A DNA stretch of 64,000 nt from Polytrichum commune (Eukaryota; Streptophyta; Polytrichopsida; Polytrichales; Polytrichaceae). Where the stretch lies: NCBI GenBank assembly GCA_950295325.1, contig OX485808.1, positions 20,418,527 to 20,482,526 of the forward strand, read 5' to 3'. The notes under the pieces are model-generated. The model did not search any database. It worked only from the letters and a program-made list of their open reading frames with translations, and had not been told where the DNA came from. The translations under genes and the position numbers were made by a program. Position 1 is the stretch's first letter; each line of letters begins with the position of its first letter. Below are positions 11,504-23,344 of this stretch, in pieces.

Positions 11504-14180
11504 CCCAACTTTTGAGCCTCATAATATATTAAAGTATGATAAATTTTCTACTATGGTAAGACCTTGATTATTTTATGCAAAAAAATCTCAGGACTTGTGT
11601 TGGAAGTTGAGTCTAGCATTTTGGTCAACTTTAGGACTTGGGACCTTGTATGAACCCACTATCATAATATGAGGAGGTTTTGAAGGTTTTAAGGTTCTAA
11701 GATGAAATTCACTTGCTTCGGTTTCTTTGATATTGTTGAAAACCTTGGACTTCATCCAATTAGACAAAATTTCAGGTGGAAATATATTATTATGAAAATT
11801 TTAGAATTTAGAATTTTCAAATACCTCTATATTAGTATTTATTGGATTCTTATTGTAATTTAGATTCCAATCGTACAAATGCAACCCAAATTTCAATCTC
11901 TACACGTTTCATTTGCACTCGGGGAGGCGACTATTGGAATTTTAAAAATCCATATGAGATAAAAGAAAGGGTCTATTTAATTCGTTTGGCGTAAAATTTA
12001 TAATTTCGTTAGATCTGCCATATCATTGGAAATATGTCCCCTACATGAATATATATAAAATAGGTGGTGGGTAATTCCTCCATTTTAGTAATCAACAAAA
12101 AAGAAGAAGGTCATAGACATAGAATCCCCCTAAAAGTGTGTAGTAGGTCCAGTAGAAAAATTATGGCTTCAACTACTTGGATGAAGGAGTGTGTAGTTTC
12201 TGTCCAAATTTAATGCGTTGGTGTGGAGGGAAATGTTGTGGGATTTTTTTTTGGGGGAAGGAATGTGTTTGTGCTCCTCCACGGCCATTGAGTTTTGCAA
12301 TGGCGCTGAACATGTGGGACTTCACTGGATGCTTAGAACTTGACAACTTTCACTGTCACCCACAACAACTTTATGCGATTGGTTTTGGTTTTGTTACAAC
12401 CTCAGTCCTCGATCGTCAAGCTCACGTTACTTTATGAGCATAATCTAGGGTTTTTTTCTTCTTGCAAATTGATGGTGTAGAGTGACCACTTCCTTTGCAA
12501 TGTTTTCCATGTGTATTTTTTTAGAATTTAGCTTTCATGGTTTGTCTTATTTTTGTTGGTTTTGTGATGACGAGTTTATTTTGGGGTTTTGGGTATGGTC
12601 TTGCAATATCTAAATTTAGAATCACAGTTTGGCATGGGAATGAAATAAATCAAGGTGTATATGCTCACTAATGAAGGAGCATCTCTAGAGTGCATTGGAA
12701 CTATGAAGGGGGTGGATGGAGAATCTTTAGCTGACCTAAGAATGCGTCTAGAAGAATAGAAGGTTTTAAAATTTGAATTCCAATATTGGGATCCGGATGT
12801 GTGTTGTAGAGTGGCAACCAACTAGTCTTGAATCCCTTCATGACCTTGAGGATAAGGTTTTAATTATCCTAGGATTTTGAAATCGCAACAATGCTTCATG
12901 AATAGTTGGTGTAGAACATGTTTTCTAAATTAGTAGGTGTTATTAAATCTATGAAATTCTCTTGCTTCATTCAAAGATGTTGTTTATTAATGAACACTTG
13001 ATGGTTGAAGTGATAAGCATATATTAGAATTTTCAGATGCATGAAGACGATAAGTTAACTCTCAATCCAAATTCGAAGAAAATTAAGTATTATGTTTCCC
13101 TAAACCTTGTATTTGCACCCTTTCTTGTTGTTTGGTCTTGTATAGATTTTTGAATGAGCATGTTTGATTTTCTAAATTTGAAAATCTAGTTTTATGGCCA
13201 TGGAATTATGAGAATTAAGGGTGGCATGTGGTTTATTCTTCATCATTTTTTGTTGTTGCTTTTACTTGTCCTGCTAATAGTGTCCAATATGCCAACATTG
13301 CATTGGAATTTTGTTGCTACAACAACCATTTCTAGATGATCGATGATGCGTTACAACATTTGGCTACCTCATCGTGGTAGACGTGGAGGATTGCGCTTTG
13401 CCTTGGAGGAAGACAAGATGAAGTGGTTGGAGACTTCGAAGGTTGCTCCCCTTCATGCCATCAACTAGTTTTAGATATGCGTCGTCATTGGTGCCAACCT
13501 CTCAAGATTTATTAGTCTTATCATGATGTTGCAGAGGATGTTAAACATGTGTCTTCATAATATTGAAAGGTACATAATTATATCCCAACCCTTCACATTG
13601 TAAATATTTGTTACAAGGTTTGAATGAGACTATAGTTGAATGTGTTTGTGAACACAATCAAAGTAAATGTTTTTTAATTTTTGTATTTATTTTTTTCGTA
13701 TTCGAATGCAACCTTGTTTTTCTGGAATAGGTAGTTATGCAAAATTTCATGTCTTGTCATAACTGATTGTATTTCTTGTTTTATTTTATCTGTGTTTACA
13801 ACTTGTCTGTTTGAGCTTGTATATTTTGTTATCTCCATGTTTATTGGTAACCCTTTAAGTAGTATCCAAGTGCTATTTGTTATGTTTTGAATGATACTTT
13901 GAATGATTAAGGATTGGTATTATTAATTGGAACCAAATGAATGACAATTTGAATGATATGGAATGTTTGTTGCTCACATAGTCGGTTTCGCAATGCTATA
14001 GTATTCCGTCCATTGTTTGGTACTTGTACGATTTATAAAACAATATTGTGCCAAAACTTAGCCTCTCTAAAAAATTACAAATAAATACAGGGTGCTTTAA
14101 AAAAAAAGTCAGAGTAGCTTTTTATCTACAAATAGGGAGGATAATAAATATTATGAGGTGTATAAATATCCCCCCATTAT

Positions 14181-14219
14181 TGCACGTGGTTACGAAATGT
14201 AAGGGGGTGTGATTACCCC
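14181..14219. mobile_element. Right-end fragment of the CACGGGGGG hAT MITE family
   Basis: TGCACGTGGTTACGAAATGT, then AAGGGGGTGTGATTACCCC, nearly matches 5534-5570 of the complete MITE. No left end was found. Confidence 0.65.
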
Positions 14220-15239
14220 AAGCATTGGCAAGCCAAAATCAAATCAAACATTCAACACACTTCATGAGACATTCTTAGTTTTGGTCTAATCATGGACGCA
14301 TTTAGGGGTTAAACAATGTGCTCTTGGAAAGGAGTGGATGAATGAGTGAGTGAGTGAGTCCATTGCTCTGGAATATATTGGTAATTGATGAATATTGATT
14401 TCTTAAATGTATGATACAATATAGGTATGTTAGCTTAATATGACCTAGAAGATGAATGCACACATCATCTGAATTATGAAGTGTATAGTTAATGGCATTG
14501 TCACATGGTCGAATGAGAGGTACACTAGACATTTGTTTTGCTAGGGCTCACAATATTCTATCTTGTTTCACGATAAGTATGTAACAATAAAAGTGTGGCA
14601 ACCAAAGAGGATAAGGATACACATGCTTGACATAGTTTGTTGGTATATAACATATGAATATTACCTCTATAATAACAATGTTATCAAAAAAATCATCATT
14701 AACTAAATCAAACCCTTAATATATAGCGAGAGAAATGGTAGGTACAACTCTTATATACATGTTGTGTTTGTTTCATTAGTATCTCTAGCTATATAAAAAA
14801 ATTAAAAAGCTCATTTTACATAAATATTTCAATCAATAGCAACGTTTAGATTAGATTTTGGGTAGCATGTCCAAAATTTTATTTTTTCTTGGGCAGCCCC
14901 CCCCCCCCCCCCAAATTTGTTTTTGGGACAGCCCATAAAAAATTGAAATCCTTCGGACAACCTCCATAATTACTTGGAAGGTGTAAGTATAGACCTTCGA
15001 ACCCACAAACATTTGTCCTTGCTCATGTCCTAGCTTCGCTCTTACCTCTTTTGGTGCAGACCACTTCTGTGGATGTGAGTTTTTTGCAAGTGCCTCATCC
15101 GAGCAGACAACTTCACAAATTAATCAGAGAGAGTGAAACACATGCGGAGAGAACAACAAGGATGAGATTCATACCCCACTCTGAACAAAATTTGCTAGAG
15201 GTCACCAAGTAAGGACATGTTATCTAATTTGCAGGTCAG

Positions 15240-16035
15240 AACTTGAGGAATCCAACACTCGAGATAAGAAAATACAGCTCAGCTTTTCTTACAGAACATG
15301 TAGAATTTGTGTATGACAATAGATACAGCACACAAAAATAGATTTGTTCAATTTACATATGCAATTTGTGAACAGGTCAACACTTTTGACATCAGATAAC
15401 TGCAAACCCATTGCAGGTCTGCCACAATGTACTGCACTGATGTGTAGGATAATATATCTTGTTGGAACAAGCTTGAAACTATTCACCAGTCAGGATCAAA
15501 ATACAGAATCGGGTATATATATAATATTTTTGCACACATATGCTAAAGAGAGATCACCGACTAAGCATTTATCTATGTAGCAAACTCAAATGTGTGCAAC
15601 AAGATCATATACTTACCCGATGCTGTGTGTTGTTCTTCAATGGTGAATATTTTCAAGCTAGGTGACGAGATCACCATTGCTGCAAGACCACTCACTTCGC
15701 TTGACGAAATCCAACACTCAGTAAGATGGATAATAAAGCACAACTTTCTTACAAATCAGTTGCAGTTATTGTATATCAATAAGTTAGATACAGTGCACAC
15801 AAGGCTAGAGATAGCATTTGATACAGTTTCATACCAATTAATATATCCCTGCAATTTGTGGATCAGAGCGAAATTTTTTACGACAAGAATTTGCAACTCA
15901 GTATAAAGGTACTGAAGTGATATCAGCGGAAGTAATATACACCTTGCTGGACCTAGCTTGAAGATAATCGCAACTGAAATGGATATATCCAGAATCGGGT
16001 TATGTAATCTTGCTGCACACATTTTTGAAAGATCG
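15240..16035. repeat. Diverged tandem duplication downstream of the SABATH gene
   Basis: The block at about 15245-15515 recurs at about 15705-15995 with a shift of about 460-480 bp. Landmarks in the same order are AATCCAACACTC, TTTCTTACA, a GATACAG(T/C)(G/A)CACA motif, GCAATTTGTG, ACTG(C)A(C/A)TGAT, AGCTTGAA and CAGAATCGGG. The second unit runs into the last SABATH exon, so the duplication involves the 3' flank or 3' UTR of that gene. Confidence 0.7.
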
Positions 16036-16079
16036 GAGAGGCTTGCCGGATTGCATGCCTTTGTTTTCATGGTATCCAG

Positions 16080-18357
16080 CTACTTCTTGACCAGAATAGC
16101 CAACGCAACGTTGGCTCCCGGCGAGTTGCAACAGAAGACTGCCTTGTTTCTCTGACAGTCAGCAATGGCATGCTTTTCAACGCGGTCCCACAGCTTGGAC
16201 GCCATGTCTGCGCCTATGTGGGCCTCCACAAGGGAGTGAAACAACGTTTTAGCCATGTTCATGGCCATGGCACCGTACACATCGGGCTTTGCAATCAGGT
16301 TCTTGTTGTCTGCCGTTGGAAGGAAATCAATGTCTTGCCAAATGTCGAGAGCCTTGATGTGGAAGGCGGAAGTTGCATCTACGGCTTCCTTGATGTCAGC
16401 GTAACTCGGGAAGTAAACGGGGACGTTGAAGGAATCCCTCGTCTCTTCGGTAATCAAATCCTGTGAATATATACATCATCAATCATTCACGATGTCAGAA
16501 TGTAGTGATGTAGTTACAGACTCTGAGAAAAGGAAGATGAACAACAGGTCAATAGCTTCAAATTTTCCACCGAAGCAGAAGCTCTATGATGTGCTTACAG
16601 TACTGCACGATTAATATGTGCAGAAGTTTGGGAGCGCCTTTTTTGACCATTTCTCTCTTTCCAGCTACTTTTTTAGTAGTCTTGATTTCTGAATGGTGAA
16701 GTTTAACGAACTGTGGCTTTTACAGAACTACGAACACCATCGCTGGCTTGGTCTATATGGATGAAGATCACATGAGAAATAAAGACGTTCATAATTTGGG
16801 CAGAATCTGTGAGATGCAACGAGATTAAGCTTACACCGGCTAGAGGGAGGGATTTCTAGGGGGCTGGACAAGGGAGTCGCAGTTTGCACTAACCTCATCA
16901 ACGAGGTCCTGCCACGCAAGTTCGAACAAGCCGGACATTGGAGCACTCAATCCTACAGGTGAGCCGAACTGGATCTCTTTCCTCTCTTCGTCCTTCCTGC
17001 TCAAACATATCAGGAATAGTAGCCCACCGGTCGCCAATTCAGTGGCACGGTTGGTGAAAAACGCGAGAAGATTTTTCTTGGACACTTTCGAATATTCTTC
17101 AGCGACTGCGGGACTCCCATTGTTAATCCATGCTCGACCTTTATTGTATGCTGGGGAGGTCTTGTCCAATACGGACTCCGGAATCTGCATCTCAGAAGCG
17201 ACGAATTGATATAAGCGGTAGTATCCTGGAGTGGCGAGGAGAAGCTACGAAAAAGAAACACATTCATAACGTATCTCCGGCACGTGTACCGCAACCTTTC
17301 TCCATTATCTCACTACATGACGACGAGCGTACAACAGCAACGTAGAAATGAGATGCGCACCGAAATAATGACATAGAGTTCAAGCATCTTGGTAAAGAAC
17401 CTCAACTGCTCTAAGTCTTGATAACACTTCATCTGTGCCAAAAGTTTCTCATGAAAATACCAAGAACTTCTTAACTTCCTATTACATTTTGGACGCACTC
17501 ATTAAGTGGCCTGGTTACGTGCACCGGCAGTTTATGTAAGCCAATAAAGAACACAGGCTGATTCAGGAGCCTGGTGTAGAAAGAGGCTCAAAAGTGGAAT
17601 AAAATACATCGCTACACAACTCTATCGATAAGTTGGATTTGGATAAGAGTAGGACGAGACGAAGCAAAATGCGCAGCGAAGATCATCCTGGACACTGTTA
17701 TTAAGAGTTGATCGATACCTCTGAAATCCAGTGCAAAGACCACGCACAATTAATAATGTGGAGGCTGGCTTGTGGGAACAGACGATCGTAGAATGATCCT
17801 GGAACCGCCGCGGCAAAGTACGGTTTAGGTTTTTCGGAGTTGTCACCAGGTCCGCCAGTGCCCTCGTTTTCTTCTTCCTCGCCGAGAGCCAGCATTTGCA
17901 AGAACAGCGTGTTGAAGTCGTTCGTCGGAAGGTCTGAGAAGAAGTACTGAATTTCTGGCACTTCTAGCGACCGCGGCCTGCACGCTTGCCGCACACAATC
18001 AGTGATGTAATCTGCGAACGTAAGTGCGTTGGCCCCAACTGAGCATCCCAGATCCGCAGCTCTAATGGGACCTTCTTTCGGGAGATCAAGCTGGCGGATG
18101 GCTTCTCCTAAGAATGGTTTGAGGGCATCATTGATGCTCGCTTGCCCAGAGGAATTTCTCGTATAGCTTGCTTCTCCGACCCCCTTTCCCATTCGCAGAG
18201 TGGCTGAAAGTGGAGTACTGGGAGTTCCTGGGGATGCAAATTTCTTTAAACTCTCTTCAGAACGCCCGGGAATTACAAGATTGGCCGCATGAATGTCGGA
18301 CCTCTGTAAGATTCCTGACTTCTTCTCTTCTGCCATTACCACCTCCTCAGCTCCCAT
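16080..18357 (-). CDS. SABATH-family SAM-dependent carboxyl methyltransferase
   Basis: Three exons: 17719-18357, 16894-17184 and 16460 down to the stop at 16080. Both introns (534 and 433 bp) have GT and AG ends and phase 0, giving an uninterrupted 436 aa. SABATH enzymes move the methyl of S-adenosylmethionine onto carboxyl groups of small acids (salicylate, jasmonate, IAA, gibberellin, farnesoate) or onto ring nitrogens, in the cytosol. Visible motifs: SYTRNSSGQ at residues 64-72 (SAM and substrate contacts), ADLGCSVGAN at 101-110 (motif I), DLPTNDFN at 142-149, PGSFYDRLFP at 186-195, SLHW at 207-210, and DSFNVPVYFPS at 319-329. SLHW rather than SLMW resembles jasmonate or farnesoate type members more than salicylate type; this is inference and the substrate is not assignable. 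ATG at 18357 is the first in frame; an alternative at 18336 would remove seven residues. About 55 residues precede the RMGKG start of the conserved fold, longer than the usual N terminus. An acidic Gly-rich insert lies at 160-176. This is the only intact host gene in the window. Confidence 0.93.
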
Positions 18358-18549
18358 TCTATGGATGCGTCGGTGTGTCAAGAGGATGGACGAAAAGCTG
18401 CGTCTTCAACAACCCCGACAACTGATTCTAAAACTGTCAGCACTACCTTTAAACAACGACTCCTTCGAAGCGAGATGTTTAAGACACAGGTTAAGGGTTG
18501 AGCTGTACTAGTCCCATGGCTCTATAAAAAAACCTTAGCGTCCGCGACG

Positions 18550-19105
18550 GAAGATGGTATGTAGATTCACACAGTAGATAAAACATCTCACTCAATTCAT
18601 CAAGACGCCTAAGACACTAAGAGGGCATTAATCCGAATGTCGTCTTAAGTTTTAACAGATGATAAAGGCACATGAAACTTAGATGTTGAGTGTCCAATTT
18701 CCTACGGCGGGTAAGCCCACGCGCGGGATTCACACAGCGGATTCGAAACACTTAACACAAGGAGAACTACTATAGTCGCCTTCCAAGTGATCAATCCACT
18801 TCGTCGCCTCCAGGACACGGAATTTACACAAAATACAGTAGATTCGATACACCTAACACCAGCAGAACTATGGCTGGCAAGTGGTAAGAGAAATCCAACA
18901 GACTGGAATTAGGTGCATAGACAAGTCTGAACTCGTGGACATGCAACTCGCAACCCGCTGGAACCGGTACGGTGGGATCGATTCTCAAGAGCTCATTATA
19001 AGATTTGAGAGTGACCAACCCTCTTCGACCGGAAAATCACACGGCAATCACACAGAACACACGGGCGATTCTACACACTTAACACCAGCAGAACCATGAA
19101 CATCC
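18550..19105. repeat. Repeated ~55-bp motif in the SABATH upstream region
   Basis: A motif of the form TTCACACA..., GATTC(G/T)A(A/T)ACAC(T/C)TAACAC, (C)AGCAGAAC(T/C)ATG occurs three times, at 18725-18772, 18822-18872 and 19042-19097. A shorter piece (ATTCACACAGTAGAT) lies at 18558-18572. The copies are spaced about 95 and 220 bp apart. They sit 370-740 bp upstream of the SABATH start codon, so they are candidate promoter repeats or an old local amplification. No protein is encoded. Confidence 0.65.
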
Positions 19106-19874
19106 ACCAAGAACGCATAGTCTCAGCCAGGTTATAAGTATCAAGGCAAAACGAACCGGTCGAGGTTGCAACTCTGCAGCAATCACCGGCTTGCAACTCG
19201 CAAGCTGCGGGAACGGAGGTTGGAAACGGTCCGGAGACGAGTCTTCGGAGATCAATGTAAGTGGGAGAAAGGTGAGTGTGGCTGACGCCCCATGCTGCTG
19301 TAGTTCCTGCATCTTCGACCTCACGTGTTGGTTGGACCCATTTGTGTTAGAACAAGCAAAACTAATCACCGGAGGATTTGGAGCGAGATTAAGAGCACAT
19401 GCATGATTTGACGTCATGCTGATACAGTGGCCATGACGCTGCGGTCGTCTCGCACCAGAAGAATATAAAAAAGTATGCTCCAAGATTGCACCAGAGCATC
19501 TGGGAAAAGAGTCCACACGCACCCGCACCTCCACGGCCGCCTCCGGTGAAGCCGCCGAACAATACGAAAGGCTGGACTTAGGAGTTATGGATGGATGATA
19601 TACATCCCGTCAACGAGCTTCCTCTTTCATTACTATGGATGATATATCAGTGAACCGGATGATTATCGTGAGTGAGCATCCCCAACTTCCCAAGTCCCTG
19701 GCTCCCACCGATGGGGCGTGATTCCCAGTTGCCAGTGGTCGTCGTCGCTGACTCAACGGTGGAGATCCTCCACCTGGCGTGGCGGGCCCACTATGGCTGA
19801 CCTGGAGCAAATTTGTTCCACGCTGCCCGGGTTGGGAGCTGCCCCGTTTGGGAGGCCATGGGTTTCTATCATGC
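19106..19874. other. Upstream flank of SABATH gene, nothing else recognised
   Basis: Moderately GC-rich sequence. ORFs of up to 151 aa on the minus strand (19079-19534) lack any recognisable domain and are probably accidental. The next element begins at 19878. Confidence 0.5.
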
Positions 19875-20503
19875 TAAGGGCCAAGTTCCATGTGCCGGTC
19901 CCGGTTCATTTTGTAAATGGGTAAGAAACGGGTGACATCATTCAAAAATGGCTGATGTCACTCATTTTATGAAGGGGTACTTCTATGTGGGGTGCCGGTT
20001 TATTTCGATTTCCTACTTTCTAATCAAATTTGATGAGTTATAAGACATGACACTTTGTGAAGGTCACCGGCAATGAAGGTCATCATCATTTAACTTTTCA
20101 TATTTGATTTGCACATCAATTTTCATACATTTATTGAATGAATTCCAAATTATGTGTTGTTGATATGCATAGATTGGTACTACTGTCATCTATGGAAATA
20201 TGTAAATATTTATATATATAAATTTTTTAGTTGTAATTGTCATTGTACATTATTTATAAGTGATTTTTGATACGTTTTATTTTTTGAACCCAACACGTAA
20301 CATGGGCCATCATTAGTACATATTGACTAGAATTAAGATAACAATAGTCTATAATGAATTTAAAGTAAAAGCACATAGTTCATTATTTTTGTGTTAACAA
20401 ATTTGCAAAAATAACATGCGTTTACATGGTTTAGGGTTTGCCTCGTAGAAGAATTAAATTATTACAGAGGAGAGATTCCTCATGTGATTGTCAATATGTG
20501 GTT

Positions 20504-20729
20504 CAATGATTGGGGAGAACCGACAGTTAGTTACAGATGAACCGGTTGAGTTTGAGAAATAACCGGTTGAAGTTCAAGATTGCAGGAAAATTACCGATCA
20601 ATTTAGAGGAATTTATAGAATATACCCCAATTTAACAAAGGAAAACCGGAAGATGTCAACATGTAACCGATTGGACTTGCAAACACTAGGATCTCAACCG
20701 ATTATGCCCAAAAATCTCCCCGATCACTG
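20504..20729 (+). mobile_element. hAT MITE, 226 bp, copy 1
   Basis: Ends CAATGATTGGGGAGA and TCTCCCCGATCACTG. 8-bp TSD ATGTGGTT at 20496-20503 and 20730-20737. Same length and orientation as copy 2 and roughly 93-95 percent identical by eye. Interior non-coding, rich in ACCGGTTGA motifs. Confidence 0.88.
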
Positions 20730-21200
20730 ATGTGGTTTAGCTTATTAACGCAATCCATGAACATTCTGATTACTTTGGCCAAGATTGGGTAAAAGGCTAT
20801 AACATGACGACCTAATTTAGAATCACAATTAATCTAAGAATGTCAACAATTTTGAGTAATGTTGACTACATTGTAGATTTCAAGTTACACTAATTTTTAA
20901 AAATTAAATGCAAGACTATACCCAAGTGCCCCCGGTTTTGGTCTAAGTAAATGGCCTACTCACTACTGGATTGTTGTTTGGGTAATTAGAGTGAGGCGAG
21001 TGGCTGTCAACATTGCATGTGCTGATACATAGAGATTTTTTAAAGTTTGAACCCCTAATTGATAATCTAATTGTCAATGTAACCACTACATAAAGTGAAA
21101 TAATCATGTGTTTGTTTTAATAAAATTTAATTTTGACACCTAAATGATACCAAAATAGTCTTTTAAATATTTCATGAGTGTTTCCTTTGGTTTGTTTGCC

Positions 21201-21202
<2 letters not shown>

Positions 21203-21280
<78 letters not shown>

Positions 21281-21297
21281 GTATATATGTATATATA
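21203..21297. repeat. (CA)n(TA)n compound microsatellite
   Basis: An uninterrupted CA tract to about 21262, then TA to about 21280, then degenerate GTATATAT, inside element D. Confidence 0.97.
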
Positions 21298-21573
21298 GAG
21301 AGAGTTAAGATCTAGATTATGAAAACATCATAAAATACATGTTCCCTAGGAGTACTCCTCAAAAGAAAGGACTTGAAGAACAAATTGGCCTTTAGTATCC
21401 AAGGGTGTACCCTAGGTGACCGGTTGATCCGGTCACCGGAGCTTTCTAACCGGCACTTGTCCTTCTTATGCCCGTTAGGACTGCCGGTCCTTTGGCACCC
21501 GTTCTTGCACAACACAAAATGTGGGACACCCATTCATGGGGGGTACCAGTCCTTGGGTGAGAAGGATGGGCAC

Positions 21574-21799
21574 CTATGATCGGGGAGAACCGGTAGTTAG
21601 TTACAGATGAACCGGTTGAGTTTGAGAAATAACTGGTTGAAGTTCAAGACTGCAGGAAAATTACCGATCGCATTAGAGGAATTTTTAGAATATACCCCAA
21701 TTTAATAAAGGAAAACCGAAGGATGTCAACATGTAACCGGTTGGACTTGCAAACACTAGGATCTCAACCGATTATGCCCAAAAATCTCCCCGATCATTG
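21574..21799 (+). mobile_element. hAT MITE, 226 bp, copy 2
   Basis: Ends CTATGATCGGGGAGA and TCTCCCCGATCATTG. Perfect 8-bp TSD ATGGGCAC at 21566-21573 and 21800-21807. Together with copy 1 this proves two independent insertions into element D. Confidence 0.9.
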
Positions 21800-21949
21800 A
21801 TGGGCACATGGCACCACCCTCTTTTCACCGGCCCACCCATTTATTCTAAAAAAAGCGGACCGGGACCGGCACATGGAGCTTGGCCCTAAGTTCTAAGGGA
21901 AGTGAAGTTAGGGAGGGGCTTGACATTAGGCTCTTGGTCTTATAAACTT

Positions 21950-22108
21950 GGGGTCTAATCGGTCAATATCCTAGTGTTTTCAAGTCCAACCAGTTACATG
22001 TTGACATCTTTCGCTTTTCTTTAAATTCCTCTACATTTTCTAAAGACTTGAATTTTAAACGGTTATTTCTCAAACTCAAGGGGTCATATGTAACTAAGCA
22101 GCAGGTTT
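21950..22108 (-). mobile_element. Older inverted fragment of the 226-bp hAT MITE family
   Basis: The reverse strand reads CTTGAGTTTGAGAAATAACC, then GATGTCAACATGTAACTGGT, then TTGGACTTGAAAACACTAGG, matching the MITE interior but with several deletions and no clean ends. It lies just outside element D. Confidence 0.7.
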
Positions 22109-22109
22109 C

Positions 22110-23340
22110 CATGTTCATTGTAACATACCCCGTAATGGAACTTATTTGTGAACCTCAGCTTAAGACTGGGTTTCAATTCAGATGAACATGCATGATTTGG
22201 TCATTATCTTAATCGGACATCTATATTTGATTGATGTATCGTAACGTGTGGATCTAAGAACGGACACCATAAAGACTTTTGATTAAAAGAAATGGGTTTC
22301 TCAAACTAGGAATATTTTTCAATTAGGGACCGTCAAAACTTGGTGGTAAATGGTGCCACATTAGTGCTATGTCTATGTTGTACTCCCCGTTTTCAATACT
22401 CATTAATAATGTGTATTTAAATGCTACTTCTGACATATTTTGAAAGAGAATAGCATACCATGATCATCATGGCAAAGAAAGAAATTTATTGGGTTTAAAG
22501 CTTTATCTAGAATATTCTTATCATCTTCTAAGCAATTTAGGATTAATTTTTTTCTTCTAACTCATCACATTCACAGTTATCAAATTTTTGACATAAAAAT
22601 TAACATGGTTGGATTAGATCAGAAATTAGCATGACAGAAACCCATGGGCTCCCAAACTAAACAGTACAAGGAACAAAAGCTCAAGGTCAATCATGGTTGC
22701 CTTGCCTTGCCATGTGGAGGAGATATTCATTGTTGGGTCAATGATGACATTAAGACTTGACACATGAGCAATGTGCCATTGGGGCAATAGAGGAGCTGCC
22801 ATGAACATATTACGGGCTTGTGGGAACGTGGGAACATTGAAGTCGGAACACATGAATGTCGTGTGCTCACATAGGAACGTTTATACGAGAACATGGGAAC
22901 TGTATGGACATCCACGTTGGCCTCCACAATATGCACCCTGTTCATCTCTTGCTAATACTACATATAGAAATTGCAATATTAACTTTGAACTTTAATATGC
23001 AACACTTCACATTGGATAAGTCAACAAGAGAATGACCCTCATTTGATAGGTGTGAAACACATACAATGCTTGCATGTCCATTTCTCAACATCAAAACCTT
23101 CCATTAAGGTTGTCACGGGTACACCATGACAACAATATTGGTATTATTAGCATGTTAAGTATTGAAATCAACAAAAATAATTCCCACTAGCCTCGAGACG
23201 CCATGATGGTCTCCCGTGGACTAGCAACCCAAAATTATTTAGTAACAATGCTAGTACTTGTCGTAGTGGCCCACGCTATCAACCACGACACATGCAAGAA
23301 GTAATTATGATGTCTCATTTCTATCGCCCTCTGTATTTCC
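22110..23340. other. Intergenic DNA, nothing recognised
   Basis: No gene, RNA or bounded repeat could be supported. ORFs at 22626-22995 on both strands overlap one another and look accidental. Confidence 0.55.
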
Positions 23341-23344
23341 CCCG

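Larger units (their letters stand above)
9757..15230. other. Long gene-free AT-rich stretch
   Basis: No gene could be supported in 5.5 kb. It contains the 38-bp tandem repeat at 11390-11503, a hAT MITE end fragment at 14181-14219, and a run of 16 C at 14897-14912. Short coding-like passages (10040-10280, 12170-12440, 13330-13470) have no recognisable family and no splice-consistent structure. Confidence 0.6.
19878..21886. mobile_element. Non-autonomous TIR element D (Harbinger-like), 2009 bp
   Basis: The left end GGGCCAAGTTCCATGTGCCG and the complement of the right end GGGCCAAGCTCCATGTGCCG differ at one base, and the match continues GTCCCGG. TAA flanks both sides (19875-19877 and 21887-21889). 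A GGGCC start with TAA target is shared with Harbinger element B, which suggests the same superfamily. There is no transposase. It hosts two hAT MITEs (20504-20729, 21574-21799) and a CA/TA microsatellite. It sits about 1.5 kb upstream of the SABATH start codon. Confidence 0.8.

Noticed and set aside
18516-18535. TATA box for the SABATH gene (CTCTATAAAAAAACC)
   Set aside because: It is in plus-strand orientation while the gene is on the minus strand; no evidence for its use.
19079-19534. 151-codon minus-strand ORF upstream of SABATH
   Set aside because: It overlaps the repeated promoter motif, has no recognised domain, and no plausible splice link.
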